Source of the DNA: DASRRB01 sp036732755
GTDB lineage: Bacteria; Planctomycetota; B15-G4; SIAN01
NCBI GenBank assembly: GCA_036732755.1
Contig: DAINBU010000031.1
Coordinates: 1-43,382 of the forward strand
Length of the DNA: 43,382 nucleotides
Direction: 5' to 3'
Under the pieces are notes generated by a model. The model had not been told where the DNA came from. It did no database searches and was given only the letters and a program-made list of their open reading frames with translations. How positions within the stretch are numbered: position 1 is the stretch's first letter; each line of letters starts with the position of its first letter. Shown here piece by piece: positions 7,970 to 16,860 of this stretch. The position numbers and the translations under genes are program-made.

Positions 7970-9778
7970 TCAGACGCCCTCTTTCGGCGCCGCGGGCGGC
8001 ACGTCGAGCCGCAGATGCAGGTCGCGGAGCTGCCGCTCCTCGACCGCGGTCGGCGCGCCGGTCATGAGGTCGGTCGCCGACGCCGTCTTCGGGAACGGGA
8101 TCACCTCGCGGATGTTGTCGTGGCCGAGGAGGAGGGCGACGAGGCGGTCGATGCCGATGCCGATGCCGCCGTGCGGCGGGGCGCCGTACTCGAAGGCCTC
8201 GAGCATGAAGCCGAACTTGCGCTTCGCCGTCTCGGCCGGCATGCCGACCCCCTCGAAGACACGCTGCTGCAGCGCGCGGTCGTGGATCCGGATCGAGCCC
8301 GAGCCGAGCTCCCAGCCGTTCATCACCAGGTCGTAGGCGCGCGCGCGCACCTTGCCCGGCTCCTTCGCCATTTGCCCCTCGTACTCCTCGATCGGCGTGG
8401 TGAACGGATGGTGCGCCGCCTTCCACGCCTTCTCGTCCTCGTCGAACTCGAAGAGCGGGAACTCGACGACCCAGCACAACTCGAGGTCGTCGCGCTTCAC
8501 GCCGCCGAACCGCTCGCCCAGGGCGCGCCGCACCTCGCTCAGCGCCGTCGCCGCGACGCGCTCGCGGTCGGCGACGAAGAGCAGCAGGTCGTTGGGCGCG
8601 GCGCTGAGCTTCGCGAGGATCGCCTTCCCGGCGCCGTTCTCGAGCCCCTTGGCCACGCCCCCGCCCGCCTTCCCCGCCGCGTCGATCTTGGTCCAGGCGA
8701 GCCCCTTCGCGCCGAACTCCTTCGCCTTCGCCTCGAGACCCTCGATCTCCTTGCGGGAGAGCTCGCCCGCGCCCGGCACGCGCAGCGCGCGCAGGACGCC
8801 GCCGCCGTCGACCGCGCCGCGGAAGATCTTGAACTCGCTCGCCTTCGCCTCGTCGGTCGCGTCGGCGATGCGCAGCCGGTTGCGGAAGTCGGGCTTGTCG
8901 CAGCCGAACTGGAGCATGGCGTCGTGGTGCGCGATGCGGCGGAACGGCGTGGCCACCTTGCGGCCCGACGCCTTCTCGATCGCGTGCGCGAGCGCCGATT
9001 CCACCGTCGCGAAGACCAGCTCCTCGTCGGGGAACGACAGCTCGAGGTCGAGCTGGGTGAACTCGGGCTGGCGGTCGGCGCGCAGGTCCTCGTCGCGCAT
9101 GCAGCGCGCGATCTGGAAGTAGCGGTCGTACCCCGAGACCATCAGGAGCTGCTTGAAGATCTGCGGCGACTGCGGCAGCGCGTAGAAGTGGCCGGGGTAG
9201 AGGCGGCTCGGCACGAAGTACTCGCGCGCCCCCTCCGGCGTCGCCTTGGTGAGGAAGGGGGTCTCCACCTCGACGAACTCCTGGCGGGTGAAGTCGTCGC
9301 GCAGCGCCTGCAGGAAGCGGTGGCGGAACATCAGGTTGCGCTGCATCACCGGGCGGCGCAGGTCGAGGTAGCGGTACTTGAGGCGCACCTCCTCGGAGAT
9401 CTTCGCGTCGTCGCGGATCTCGAAGGGGGGCGTCTTGGCGCGGTTCAGCACGAAGAGCTGCTCGGCCACGAGCTCGACCGCCCCGGTCGACCGCTCGGCG
9501 TTGACGTTCTCCTGCGGGCGGGCCCGCACGCTCCCGACGATCGCGACGACGTCCTCCGGCCGCAGCGACTGCGCTTCGGCGAGGAGCTTTCCGTCGCCGT
9601 CCCCGAAGAAAACCTGGGTCACGCCGTAGCGGTCGCGCAGGTCGACGAAGACGAAATGGGCGTGGTCGCGCGCCGTGTGGACCCAGCCGTTCAGGGTGAC
9701 GCGCTGGCCGACGTGCTCGGGACGGAGCTCGCCGCAGGTGTGCGTGCGCCGGGGGTATGCGCTGCCGCCTGCGCTCAT
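7970..9778 (-). CDS. aspS: aspartyl-tRNA synthetase (bacterial type, possibly non-discriminating)
   Basis: It charges tRNA-Asp, and possibly tRNA-Asn. The 602 residues comprise the OB-fold anticodon domain (GWVHTARDHAHFVFVDLRDR), the class II core (RYLDLRRPVMQRNLMFRHR, FQIARCMRDEDLRADRQPEFTQ), the bacterial GAD insertion and the C-terminal motif 3 (GGIGIGIDRLVALLLG). The His in RDH of the OB domain is the residue associated with non-discriminating AspRS, whereas discriminating E. coli-type enzymes carry Leu there. If so, Asn-tRNA would be formed through Asp-tRNA-Asn and GatCAB, which is not in this window. The start ATG at 9778 precedes THTCGEL by a dozen residues. It is the first gene of the translation operon, divergent from the kinase. 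Confidence 0.96.
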   Translation of the reverse strand: MSAGGSAYPRRTHTCGELRPEHVGQRVTLNGWVHTARDHAHFVFVDLRDRYGVTQVFFGDGDGKLLAEAQSLRPEDVVAIVGSVRARPQENVNAERSTGAVELVAEQLFVLNRAKTPPFEIRDDAKISEEVRLKYRYLDLRRPVMQRNLMFRHRFLQALRDDFTRQEFVEVETPFLTKATPEGAREYFVPSRLYPGHFYALPQSPQIFKQLLMVSGYDRYFQIARCMRDEDLRADRQPEFTQLDLELSFPDEELVFATVESALAHAIEKASGRKVATPFRRIAHHDAMLQFGCDKPDFRNRLRIADATDEAKASEFKIFRGAVDGGGVLRALRVPGAGELSRKEIEGLEAKAKEFGAKGLAWTKIDAAGKAGGGVAKGLENGAGKAILAKLSAAPNDLLLFVADRERVAATALSEVRRALGERFGGVKRDDLELCWVVEFPLFEFDEDEKAWKAAHHPFTTPIEEYEGQMAKEPGKVRARAYDLVMNGWELGSGSIRIHDRALQQRVFEGVGMPAETAKRKFGFMLEAFEYGAPPHGGIGIGIDRLVALLLGHDNIREVIPFPKTASATDLMTGAPTAVEERQLRDLHLRLDVPPAAPKEGV

Positions 9779-9922
9779 CTCCTCGCTCCTCTCGGGCCGA
9801 CGAAAGGGGGCGCAGCATACCGGGACCGCGGGCGGCGGACCCGAGGCGTGCGCGGCGGCGCGCGTTGCTAACGTCGTCGCCTCGCCGGTCTTTGTCCCTC
9901 GACGGCAGGAGCGGACGCGAGC

Positions 9923-12900
9923 GTGGTCGTCACCAGGTGTCCCCACTGTCAGCAGTCCATCGCGGGCGCGCTCCCGACCGGGGCCGACCGCCTCACCTGC
10001 CCGTCGTGCCAGCGCGAGATCGGGACGCTGGTCGAGAAGCGCGACACGCTGGTCGCCGGCCCGTCCGCGACGCGCGCCGAGCCGACGCTCGCCGAGCAGC
10101 GGCCGACGCCGTTCCAGCCCGAGCGGCTGCGCGACGCCGGCGCGCCGCCGGCCGAGGGCATGACCGTCGTCGAGGGCGGCGCTGCGAACGGCGACGGCCA
10201 GCCGGGTTCGGGCACGAGCCGCGGCACCGACGGCGAGCGGCGCCCCGGACCGGGCGGCGCCGATCCGCTGGTCGGCCAGGTGCTCGGCGGCTGCCGCATC
10301 AACGAGGTCCTCGGCCGCGGCGCCATGGGCACCGTCTACAAGGCGACGCAGCTCAGCCTCGACCGGACCGTCGCCCTCAAGGTGATCCGCGAGGAGCTCT
10401 GCACCGACGACGACCTGCTGCAGCGCTTCCAGCGCGAGGCGAAGACGATCGGCCGCTTCAGCACGCCGCACGTGGTCCAGATCCACGACGTCGGCCGCGA
10501 GCAGGGCGTCCACTTCCTCGTGATGGAGTTCGTCTCGGGCGGCAGCCTGCTCGCGCACGTGAACGAGCTGCCCGGCCGCCGCCTCCCCCCCGCCGACGCG
10601 ATCCGCTGGATGATCGAGGCGGCCGAGGGACTGCTCGAGGCGGAACGCCTGCAGATCGTCCACCGCGACGTCAAGCCGGAGAACATCCTCCTCGACCACG
10701 CCGCGCGCGTGAAGGTCGCCGACTTCGGCATCTCGCGCAGCATCACGATGAGCGTCGAGCTGACTGCCACGCAGGCGGTGATCGGCACGCCGCTCTACAT
10801 GAGCCCCGAGCAGTGCCGCGCCGAGAAGGTCGACCACCGCAGCGACATGTACTCGCTCGGCGCGACCTTCTGCCACCTGCTCGCGGGCAAGCGGCCGCTG
10901 CACGAGGACTCGGTGCAGGAGCTGCTGCGCAAGAAGACGACGCTCGACTTCCTCTCGCCGCGCAAGCTGGCGCAGGACGGCTCGATCCCCGAATCGCTCT
11001 CGCGCGTGATCGAGCGCATGACCGCGCTCGACCGCGCCGACCGCTACGCGAGCTTCAAGGAGGTGATCGAGGACCTCCGGCGCGTCGAGCGCGGCGAGAT
11101 CATCGAGCCGTTCCAGAGCGCGGCCGCGCGCGCGCGGCTGCGCCGCAGGCTCACGAAGGCGGCGGTCGCGCTCGTCGTGCTCGGCGGAGTCAGCTTCGCC
11201 GCATGGCGCGGGTACGACGCGTGGCAGCGGATGGAGGCGGAGAACAAGCGGCTCGAGACGCCGGGGGGCGGCGGCCCCGCGGCGCCCGCGACCTTCACCG
11301 CCGCGCAGCTCGAGGCCGACGCGGTGCAGTTGCGCGCCCGCATCGGCGACCGCCTGGTCAACCGCGAGTCGGTCGAAGCGGCGCGCGACCACGCGCGGCG
11401 CGCCGCGGACGGCGCCGGCTCGAAGGAGGCGCGCACACTCGCGACCCTCTGCGACGACGCCGAGCAGCTCCTCGCCTGGGAGGCCGACCCCGTCGTCCGC
11501 CAGGCGCCGTCCTATGCGCTGCCCTTCGCCGACCTCGAGCACCGCTGGAAGCGGCTCGGCGAGCTGCGCGGCAAGGTCGTGACCTCTCGCTCGGGGCCCG
11601 AGCTGCGCGCCGCGATCCAGGGCGACCTCGCGTCGCGCCGGTCGGGTGACGCGGGCAAGGCCGTCGCCGAGCTGGCGCTCCGGCTCGACGACGTCGAGCG
11701 GCGCGCCGCCGCCGGGCTCGGCAGCGCCGACGTGCGCAACACCGCGCGCCGCGACCTCAACGAGATCGACGCGGGCCGCCAGGTCGTGCTCGCCCTCTTC
11801 CCCGCCGTGAAGGCGGACGTCGAGAAGTCGGCGCCCGCGGGGCGCAGCGACGCCGTGCGCGAGCGGCTGAACCAGGCCGACCGCGACGAAGTCCCCGCTG
11901 GCGCGGCCCTCACCGCCGAGCAGGCGAAGAAGAAGCTCCGCGACTTCGAGTCGGAGTTCCAGGCGAGCGGACCGTCGCGCAGGCTGCAGGTCGACGCCGA
12001 CGCCCTGCGCATGCAGCTCCCCGACGGGCTGCCGCTGCGCGACGAGGCGGGCGACTTCGTCAACCTCGTCAGCAGAGCGCTCGACCTGCGCGGCGTGATC
12101 GAGTCGACCGCCATCAACCACAAGCCGGCGATCGAGGTCCCGTTCACCGCGCTGGCGCGCTTCGGCGACGAGCTGCGCGAGACGCAGAACGCCGCGAGCC
12201 GCGCTTCGATCGCGACCACCTACACCGGGCTCTACGACGGCTTCGCGAAGGCGGAGCTCGACCGCCGCATCCAGAGCTACGAACCCGTCGTGCGCGCCGC
12301 GTTCGCGCCGCTCGCGCAGGAGTGGAAGCGCGCGCACGACGGCCTCGCCGCCGCCGGCGGGTCGGCCGCCTTCGCCACCGTCGACGCGCGCGTCGCCGAG
12401 TCGCGCACGAATCTCGCCAAGTTCTTCGGGAGCGAGCCGGCGCTCGTCGCCGAGCTCCTGCCCGCCACCGACGTCGACGCCGCGCGCAAGCTCCTCGAGC
12501 AGCGCCGCGCGCGCGACGCCGGCGCCGAGTCGGTCGCGCGCGAGCTGGCCGCGGCCGGCGCCGCGCTCGACAAGATCGCGTCGAGCGCCGCGTGGCGCGC
12601 CGGCGGCTCGAAGGCGGTCGCCGACCAGCTCGCGGCGGCGCACGCCGCGAGCGCGCAGCTCCTTGCCTCCGACGGCGGCACGGGCGACGCCGCAAGCGCG
12701 ACGAAGCTCGCCGAGCTCGACGCGCGCGCGCAGCGCTGGAGCGAGCACGTCGCGAAGCTCGACGCGGCGCTCGCGCTGCTCTCCGGCGACGGGCGCGACC
12801 TCGCGAAGGCGGGCCAGGCGCTCGACGCGCTCGGCGGCCCCGAGCTCAAGGACGACACGGCGCGCCGTGCGAAGGCGGGCGTCGATGCGCTGCGCCAGGG

Positions 12901-13828
12901 CTTCCGCGCCCTCTTCGAAGACCTCGCGATCGGGCGCGCGCGCTCCTCGTTCCAGGCCGCCGCGACCGAGCTCGGCGCGGCGGCGCCCGACGTGAAGTAC
13001 GCCGCCGACTGCGCGGCGCGGCTCGACGCCCTCGAGGCGCAGCTGAACGGGATGGCGCCGGTGCGCGGCGGCTCGGTCGTGGTCGGCTCCAGGCTGCTGC
13101 CGATGAAGCCCGGCGAGCCGGTCCCGGTCGCGCCCTTCTGGATCGACGCCGCCGCGGTCTCGATCGGCGAGTTCCAGGCCTTCCTCGCCGACGTGAAGAA
13201 CCGGCGCGACGCCGTCCAGCGCGCGCTGCCGTCGCTGCCATGGCTCGAGAGCCTCGGCCTCGACGGCGCGCTCGACCAGCTCGCGAAGGCGCCGCCCGAG
13301 TGGAACGCCGCGCCGGACGCCGCCCGCCACCCGCGCTGGCCGGTCGAGAACGCGACCTACGCGCAGGCGGTCGTGCTGCTCGCCTTGAAGGACCGCGACC
13401 TGCCGACCGCCGAGGAGTGGTGGCTCGCCGCGAAGGGTCCGAAGACGCCGAGCCAGGACCACCGCAAGTTCGCGTGGGACCCGAGCCCCACCGCCCGCTT
13501 CGATCCGAAGATCGGCGGTGGACGCCTCTGCGCCGGCATGGACGCGCCGATGGCGGTCGACGAGGGCGGCCTCGCGGCCGGCGGCTTCAAACCGCCGGTC
13601 CACCACCTCGCCGGCAACGCCGAGCAGTGGACGAAGGCGAAGCGCGGCGCGGCGTTCGTCCTGGGCGGGCGCTTCGACGACAGCGACGAGCGGCGCTTCT
13701 CCGGCGAGCAGCCGCGCCTCGTGGGCGACGTCGCCAAGGATCCATCGGGCTGCCGGCCCGGACTGCGCGGCGTCGTGCGGCCGCGCGACTACTTCGCGCT
13801 CGCGGGGCTCTCGCCCGGCGAGCTGTGA
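9923..13828 (+). CDS. membrane Ser/Thr protein kinase with N-terminal zinc ribbon and C-terminal FGE/sulfatase-modifying-like domain
   Basis: This is a 1301-residue signalling protein. Residues 6-29 hold two CPxC pairs (CPHC, CPSC), a zinc ribbon. The Hanks-type kinase domain spans about 118-390 with the glycine loop GRGAMG (131-136), VALK lysine 153, HRDVKPEN with Asp249, DFG with Asp267 and a TPLYMSPEQ activation segment, so it looks catalytically competent. A basic stretch and one transmembrane helix follow (about 410-432), then some 600 residues of helical, Ala/Arg-rich extracytoplasmic sequence. The last 260 residues resemble the formylglycine-generating-enzyme fold used as a sensor or binding module in planctomycete kinases (LPTAEEWWLAAKG, HHLAGNAEQW, GLRGVV); it is divergent. 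The start is GTG with an AGGAG 11 bases upstream. The substrate is unknown. Confidence 0.9.
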   Translation: MVVTRCPHCQQSIAGALPTGADRLTCPSCQREIGTLVEKRDTLVAGPSATRAEPTLAEQRPTPFQPERLRDAGAPPAEGMTVVEGGAANGDGQPGSGTSRGTDGERRPGPGGADPLVGQVLGGCRINEVLGRGAMGTVYKATQLSLDRTVALKVIREELCTDDDLLQRFQREAKTIGRFSTPHVVQIHDVGREQGVHFLVMEFVSGGSLLAHVNELPGRRLPPADAIRWMIEAAEGLLEAERLQIVHRDVKPENILLDHAARVKVADFGISRSITMSVELTATQAVIGTPLYMSPEQCRAEKVDHRSDMYSLGATFCHLLAGKRPLHEDSVQELLRKKTTLDFLSPRKLAQDGSIPESLSRVIERMTALDRADRYASFKEVIEDLRRVERGEIIEPFQSAAARARLRRRLTKAAVALVVLGGVSFAAWRGYDAWQRMEAENKRLETPGGGGPAAPATFTAAQLEADAVQLRARIGDRLVNRESVEAARDHARRAADGAGSKEARTLATLCDDAEQLLAWEADPVVRQAPSYALPFADLEHRWKRLGELRGKVVTSRSGPELRAAIQGDLASRRSGDAGKAVAELALRLDDVERRAAAGLGSADVRNTARRDLNEIDAGRQVVLALFPAVKADVEKSAPAGRSDAVRERLNQADRDEVPAGAALTAEQAKKKLRDFESEFQASGPSRRLQVDADALRMQLPDGLPLRDEAGDFVNLVSRALDLRGVIESTAINHKPAIEVPFTALARFGDELRETQNAASRASIATTYTGLYDGFAKAELDRRIQSYEPVVRAAFAPLAQEWKRAHDGLAAAGGSAAFATVDARVAESRTNLAKFFGSEPALVAELLPATDVDAARKLLEQRRARDAGAESVARELAAAGAALDKIASSAAWRAGGSKAVADQLAAAHAASAQLLASDGGTGDAASATKLAELDARAQRWSEHVAKLDAALALLSGDGRDLAKAGQALDALGGPELKDDTARRAKAGVDALRQGFRALFEDLAIGRARSSFQAAATELGAAAPDVKYAADCAARLDALEAQLNGMAPVRGGSVVVGSRLLPMKPGEPVPVAPFWIDAAAVSIGEFQAFLADVKNRRDAVQRALPSLPWLESLGLDGALDQLAKAPPEWNAAPDAARHPRWPVENATYAQAVVLLALKDRDLPTAEEWWLAAKGPKTPSQDHRKFAWDPSPTARFDPKIGGGRLCAGMDAPMAVDEGGLAAGGFKPPVHHLAGNAEQWTKAKRGAAFVLGGRFDDSDERRFSGEQPRLVGDVAKDPSGCRPGLRGVVRPRDYFALAGLSPGEL

Positions 13829-13849
13829 GCGCCACGCCGCAGGCGCCGC

Positions 13850-14308
13850 TCAGCTGCCGGCGCTGATCGACGCGCCGCGGCTCGGCAGCTCGTACCAGCG
13901 GCCGTCGCCGTTCGGCAGCAGGATGAACAGCTGCGTGCGGGCGTCGGAACGGCGCATCAGCCGCTCGGCGTGGCGGTCGAAGCGGAAGCCCGGCGCCGGA
14001 TCGCCCGTCCCCTCGGACGGGAGCTTCCACTTCCCGTCGACCGAGATCATCGGGAAGACGGAGATCTTCACGCCGGCGCTGTCGTGCACCCCGGTCGGGT
14101 CGGGACGGAAGGAGATCGCGATCGACACGGGCGTCACGAGCGGCTGGCCCGACAGGTCGTCCTGCCGCTCGCCGTCGAAGTAGACGGCGCAGGGCACCGG
14201 CTCCTGCGAATCGCTCGAGATCGCCTTGACGTGGACGAGGTCGAGCGGCGGCGCGCCGCACGCCGCGACCGAGAACGCGAGCGCGAGTCCCCACGCGAGC
14301 CTGCGCAT
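13850..14308 (-). CDS. putative lipoprotein, function unknown
   Basis: The 152-residue protein begins MRRLAWGLALAFSVAAC, a signal peptide with a lipobox ending at Cys17, so it is probably a membrane-anchored lipoprotein. The mature part contains PVPCAVYFDGER, recalling a PEGA or carboxypeptidase-like beta-sandwich edge, but no family is clear. The ATG overlaps the stop of the upstream lipoprotein gene (TGATG, 14306-14310). It is the last gene of a three-lipoprotein operon and converges with the kinase gene 21 bases away. Confidence 0.75.
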   Translation of the reverse strand: MRRLAWGLALAFSVAACGAPPLDLVHVKAISSDSQEPVPCAVYFDGERQDDLSGQPLVTPVSIAISFRPDPTGVHDSAGVKISVFPMISVDGKWKLPSEGTGDPAPGFRFDRHAERLMRRSDARTQLFILLPNGDGRWYELPSRGASISAGS

Positions 14309-14625
14309 CAGCGCACCCTCTCCAGCCTGAAGGTCTTCTCGCGGACGCCGCGGCCGTCGGGCGACGGCACCTCGACCAGCTCCCACATCGCCTCGGCCGG
14401 CTCGCGGCCGCGCAGGCAGAGCTGGACGTGGACCTTGCGGCGCGAATCGCCGCCGAAGTGGAGCGCGAAGGTGTCGCCGTCGGCGCCGGCGCGCTCGCCG
14501 TCGACGTAGACGGTCGCGCCCGCCGGGTCGGACTTGATCACGATCGCGACGTCGCTGCTGCTGCAGGCGGCGGCGAGGGCGGCGACCAGCAGCGCTCCCG
14601 CGGCGCGGAACCGGTTCGATCCCAT
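14308..14625 (-). CDS. PEGA-like lipoprotein
   Basis: This small protein of 105 residues has a signal peptide and lipobox (ALAAAC, Cys21) followed by one PEGA-type motif (SDPAGATVYVDGE), a beta-sandwich surface-binding module of secreted proteins. It is the middle gene of a lipoprotein operon, two bases after the upstream gene and overlapping the downstream one. The biological role is unknown; a structural or ligand-binding role at the envelope is the only inference available. Confidence 0.75.
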   Translation of the reverse strand: MGSNRFRAAGALLVAALAAACSSSDVAIVIKSDPAGATVYVDGERAGADGDTFALHFGGDSRRKVHVQLCLRGREPAEAMWELVEVPSPDGRGVREKTFRLERVR

Positions 14626-14626
14626 C

Positions 14627-15031
14627 TCAGTTCCCGCCCTTCTTCTCGGCGTCGCGCATCGCCTCGACCGTCTCGCGGATGCTGCGCACGTTGTTCTGCA
14701 ATTCGGTGACGGCGTTCTGCAGCGGCAGGAGGTCGGGCGCCTTCTGCAGCGAGAAGAAGAGGTGGTCGGGGCTCTCCGGACCCACCGGGTAGGCGACCGT
14801 CTGGTAGTTCTCCTTCTCGATCAGGAGGACCTCGGTCTTCCCGGACGGCGCGCCGACGTGCACCTTCTCCAGGGGCGTCTGGCCGGCGGCGCGCCCCTCG
14901 ACGAGGAGGCGGACGCTCGCGCCCGGCGGATAGCTCTCGATCGAGAGGAAGCGGTCGGTCGCGGACGAGCAGCCCGCCGCCGCGAGCGCCGCCGCGACGA
15001 ACCCGGCGCGACGAAACGGCGATCGGACCAT
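14627..15031 (-). CDS. PEGA-domain lipoprotein with C-terminal coiled coil
   Basis: The 134-residue protein starts MVRSPFRRAGFVAAALAAAGC with lipobox Cys21. A PEGA-like module follows (SIESYPPGASVRLLVEGR, then GQTPLEKV), and the C-terminus from about residue 100 is a heptad-like helix (LQNAVTELQNNVRSIRETVEAM) that could oligomerise. The start has an excellent GGAGGAAGGA Shine-Dalgarno directly upstream. It is the first gene of the three-lipoprotein operon and is divergent from the beta-barrel gene across a 213-bp spacer. Confidence 0.78.
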   Translation of the reverse strand: MVRSPFRRAGFVAAALAAAGCSSATDRFLSIESYPPGASVRLLVEGRAAGQTPLEKVHVGAPSGKTEVLLIEKENYQTVAYPVGPESPDHLFFSLQKAPDLLPLQNAVTELQNNVRSIRETVEAMRDAEKKGGN

Positions 15032-15244
15032 TCCTTCCTCCGTGCGCGGCCGGCGGCGAGACAGGCGGCGCAATGTGCCGGGCGTGCGAAACCGTGTCAA
15101 GCGCGCGACGCCGAGCTCGCGTCCGATCCGGCGCCGGCGACCGGGCGACCGATGGACGCGCGCGCGCGCGAACCTACACTGCCCGCCTCTCGGCTCGGCC
15201 GCGCCGACGGCGCGTCCGCAGGGTCCGGTCAGGGGGAACCGTCC

Positions 15245-16828
15245 ATGCCTTGCGCCCCGTCGATCGCTCGGCCCCGAATCGGCGGCCTCGCCGCGTTCCT
15301 CGCGAGCGCCGCGGTCGTGCAGGCGCAGGAGACGCCGCCGCCGCCGTCGCCGGAGCCGCCGCTCGGCGCTCGCCTCGAGCCGGTGGAGAACCGCTACTTC
15401 GCGCTGCCCGAGTACGACCGCTACGGCCAGCGCGGCCGGCTCAACCCGTTCAACGTCGGCGAGATCGGCGAGTACCCGATCGTCGGCGCGCGTCCGTGGT
15501 GGGACCCCTACGGCGCGAACGTGCTGAAGGGCGACCTGCCGATCTGGGGCGAGAACCTCTTCCTCCGCATCGACGCGGTGAGCGCGACCGTCTTCGACCG
15601 CCACGACTTCGCGGGCGACGGGAAGGAGACGGACATCAAGTCCGACCTCTTCCTCTCCTTCGACCTGCAGTACGGCGACACCGTGTTCCGGCCGCCGACG
15701 TGGCGCGCGCGCGTCACCATCGCGCACGACATCCGCAACGCCGATGTCGTCACCAACGACGAGACGGAGAACGACGACGCGCTGCAGGAGGCGTTCGGCG
15801 AGGTGCTGCTCGCCGAGTTCGACCCCCACTTCGACTTCCTGTCGCTGCGCGCCGGCCGCCAGGCGTTCGCCAGCGACTTCCGCAAGTTCGTCTTCGCCGA
15901 CGCCAACGACGGCGCGCGCCTGTTCGGGTCGTGGGAGAAGAACCGCTACCAGTACGACCTCGCCTACTTCGACATGGCGAAGAAGGACAAGTTCAGCAAC
16001 TTCAACCAGACCGGCAACGCGCGCAACCAGGAGATCGTGACCGCCGACGTCTTCATGCAGGACGCGATCTGGAAGGGCTACACGCTCGAGGGCACCGCGC
16101 TCTGGGTCACCGACCACGACGCGCGCAACGTCGACCTGCTCTACCTCGGCTTCAACGGGCAGGGGCACATCGGGCGCTTCGAGGTCTCCCACGCGCTCTA
16201 CCAGGCGATCGGTCACGACTCCGGCAACCCGATCGCCGGGCGCTCGGTCGACGTGAGCGGGCAGATGGCGGCGCTCGAGCTCGCCTACCCGGTCGACTGG
16301 TGGAAGGTGATCACGAGCGGGCTCTACGCCTCGGGCGACGGCGGCACCGGCAACGGCACCGCGCACGGCTTCGACGGCGTCTTCGACAACCCCGACTTCG
16401 CGGGCGCCGCCTTCGGCTTCTGGGACCGCAGCAACTTCGTGCTCGGCGGCCAGCGCCTGAAGAACGGCAACAGCCTCTACCCGAACCTCCGCACCAAGAA
16501 CTTCGACGCGCCGAACTTCGTGAACCCCGGCCTCTTCCTGTTGCACGCCGGGTGGGAGGGCGCGCTCAGCAACCAGTGGACGGTCTTCGCCGACACGCTC
16601 TTCCTGCGCTTCGTGAACACCGACTCGCTCGACCAGCAGTTCGCGACGTCGGTCGGGAGCAACATCGGCATCGACCTGAGCCTCGCCGCGCAGTACCGGC
16701 CGCTCGGCATCGACAACGTCATCTTCACCAGCGGCGTGTCGGCGCTGCTGCCCGGCGACGGGCTGCGCGACATCGCCGGCAGCGGAACGCTGTTCGGGTT
16801 CTTCGTGACCGCGACCTTCGCTTTCTGA
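15245..16828 (+). CDS. outer-membrane beta-barrel (porin-like, alginate-export-like) protein
   Basis: The 527-residue protein has a signal peptide (residues 1 to about 28, ending VVQAQ) followed by many amphipathic beta-strand segments rich in aromatic and Asp residues. The chain ends in ...FVTATFAF, the C-terminal Phe typical of outer-membrane barrels recognised by BamA. The family resembles alginate-export/OprB-like barrels by texture, but I cannot name it firmly. The start has a GGGGGAA Shine-Dalgarno upstream. The next gene, 32 bases downstream and on the same strand, encodes a decaheme lipoprotein. Porin plus surface cytochrome pairs serve extracellular electron transfer in Geobacter and Shewanella, so the barrel may be the housing of such a complex; this is inference. 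Confidence 0.75.
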   Translation: MPCAPSIARPRIGGLAAFLASAAVVQAQETPPPPSPEPPLGARLEPVENRYFALPEYDRYGQRGRLNPFNVGEIGEYPIVGARPWWDPYGANVLKGDLPIWGENLFLRIDAVSATVFDRHDFAGDGKETDIKSDLFLSFDLQYGDTVFRPPTWRARVTIAHDIRNADVVTNDETENDDALQEAFGEVLLAEFDPHFDFLSLRAGRQAFASDFRKFVFADANDGARLFGSWEKNRYQYDLAYFDMAKKDKFSNFNQTGNARNQEIVTADVFMQDAIWKGYTLEGTALWVTDHDARNVDLLYLGFNGQGHIGRFEVSHALYQAIGHDSGNPIAGRSVDVSGQMAALELAYPVDWWKVITSGLYASGDGGTGNGTAHGFDGVFDNPDFAGAAFGFWDRSNFVLGGQRLKNGNSLYPNLRTKNFDAPNFVNPGLFLLHAGWEGALSNQWTVFADTLFLRFVNTDSLDQQFATSVGSNIGIDLSLAAQYRPLGIDNVIFTSGVSALLPGDGLRDIAGSGTLFGFFVTATFAF

Positions 16829-16842
16829 GCGGCCCGGGCCGC
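16829..16842. repeat. 14-bp perfect palindrome between barrel and cytochrome genes
   Basis: GCGGCCCGGGCCGC follows the barrel stop codon directly and can form a short GC stem. It lacks a T-run, so it may be an mRNA stability or partial attenuation element, or chance in such GC-rich DNA. Confidence 0.35.
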
Positions 16843-16860
16843 ATCGTCGGGGGAACGGAA

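Noticed and set aside
9779..13606. Very long open frame antisense to the kinase gene, continuous with aspS
   Set aside because: In DNA this rich in G and C at third positions, antisense frames stay open by composition. The translation is Arg/Ala/Glu-rich with no motif, and only the aspS part resembles a protein family.
13829..13849. Bidirectional terminator between the kinase and the lipoprotein operon
   Set aside because: Only short GC stems can be drawn and no T-run is present on either strand.
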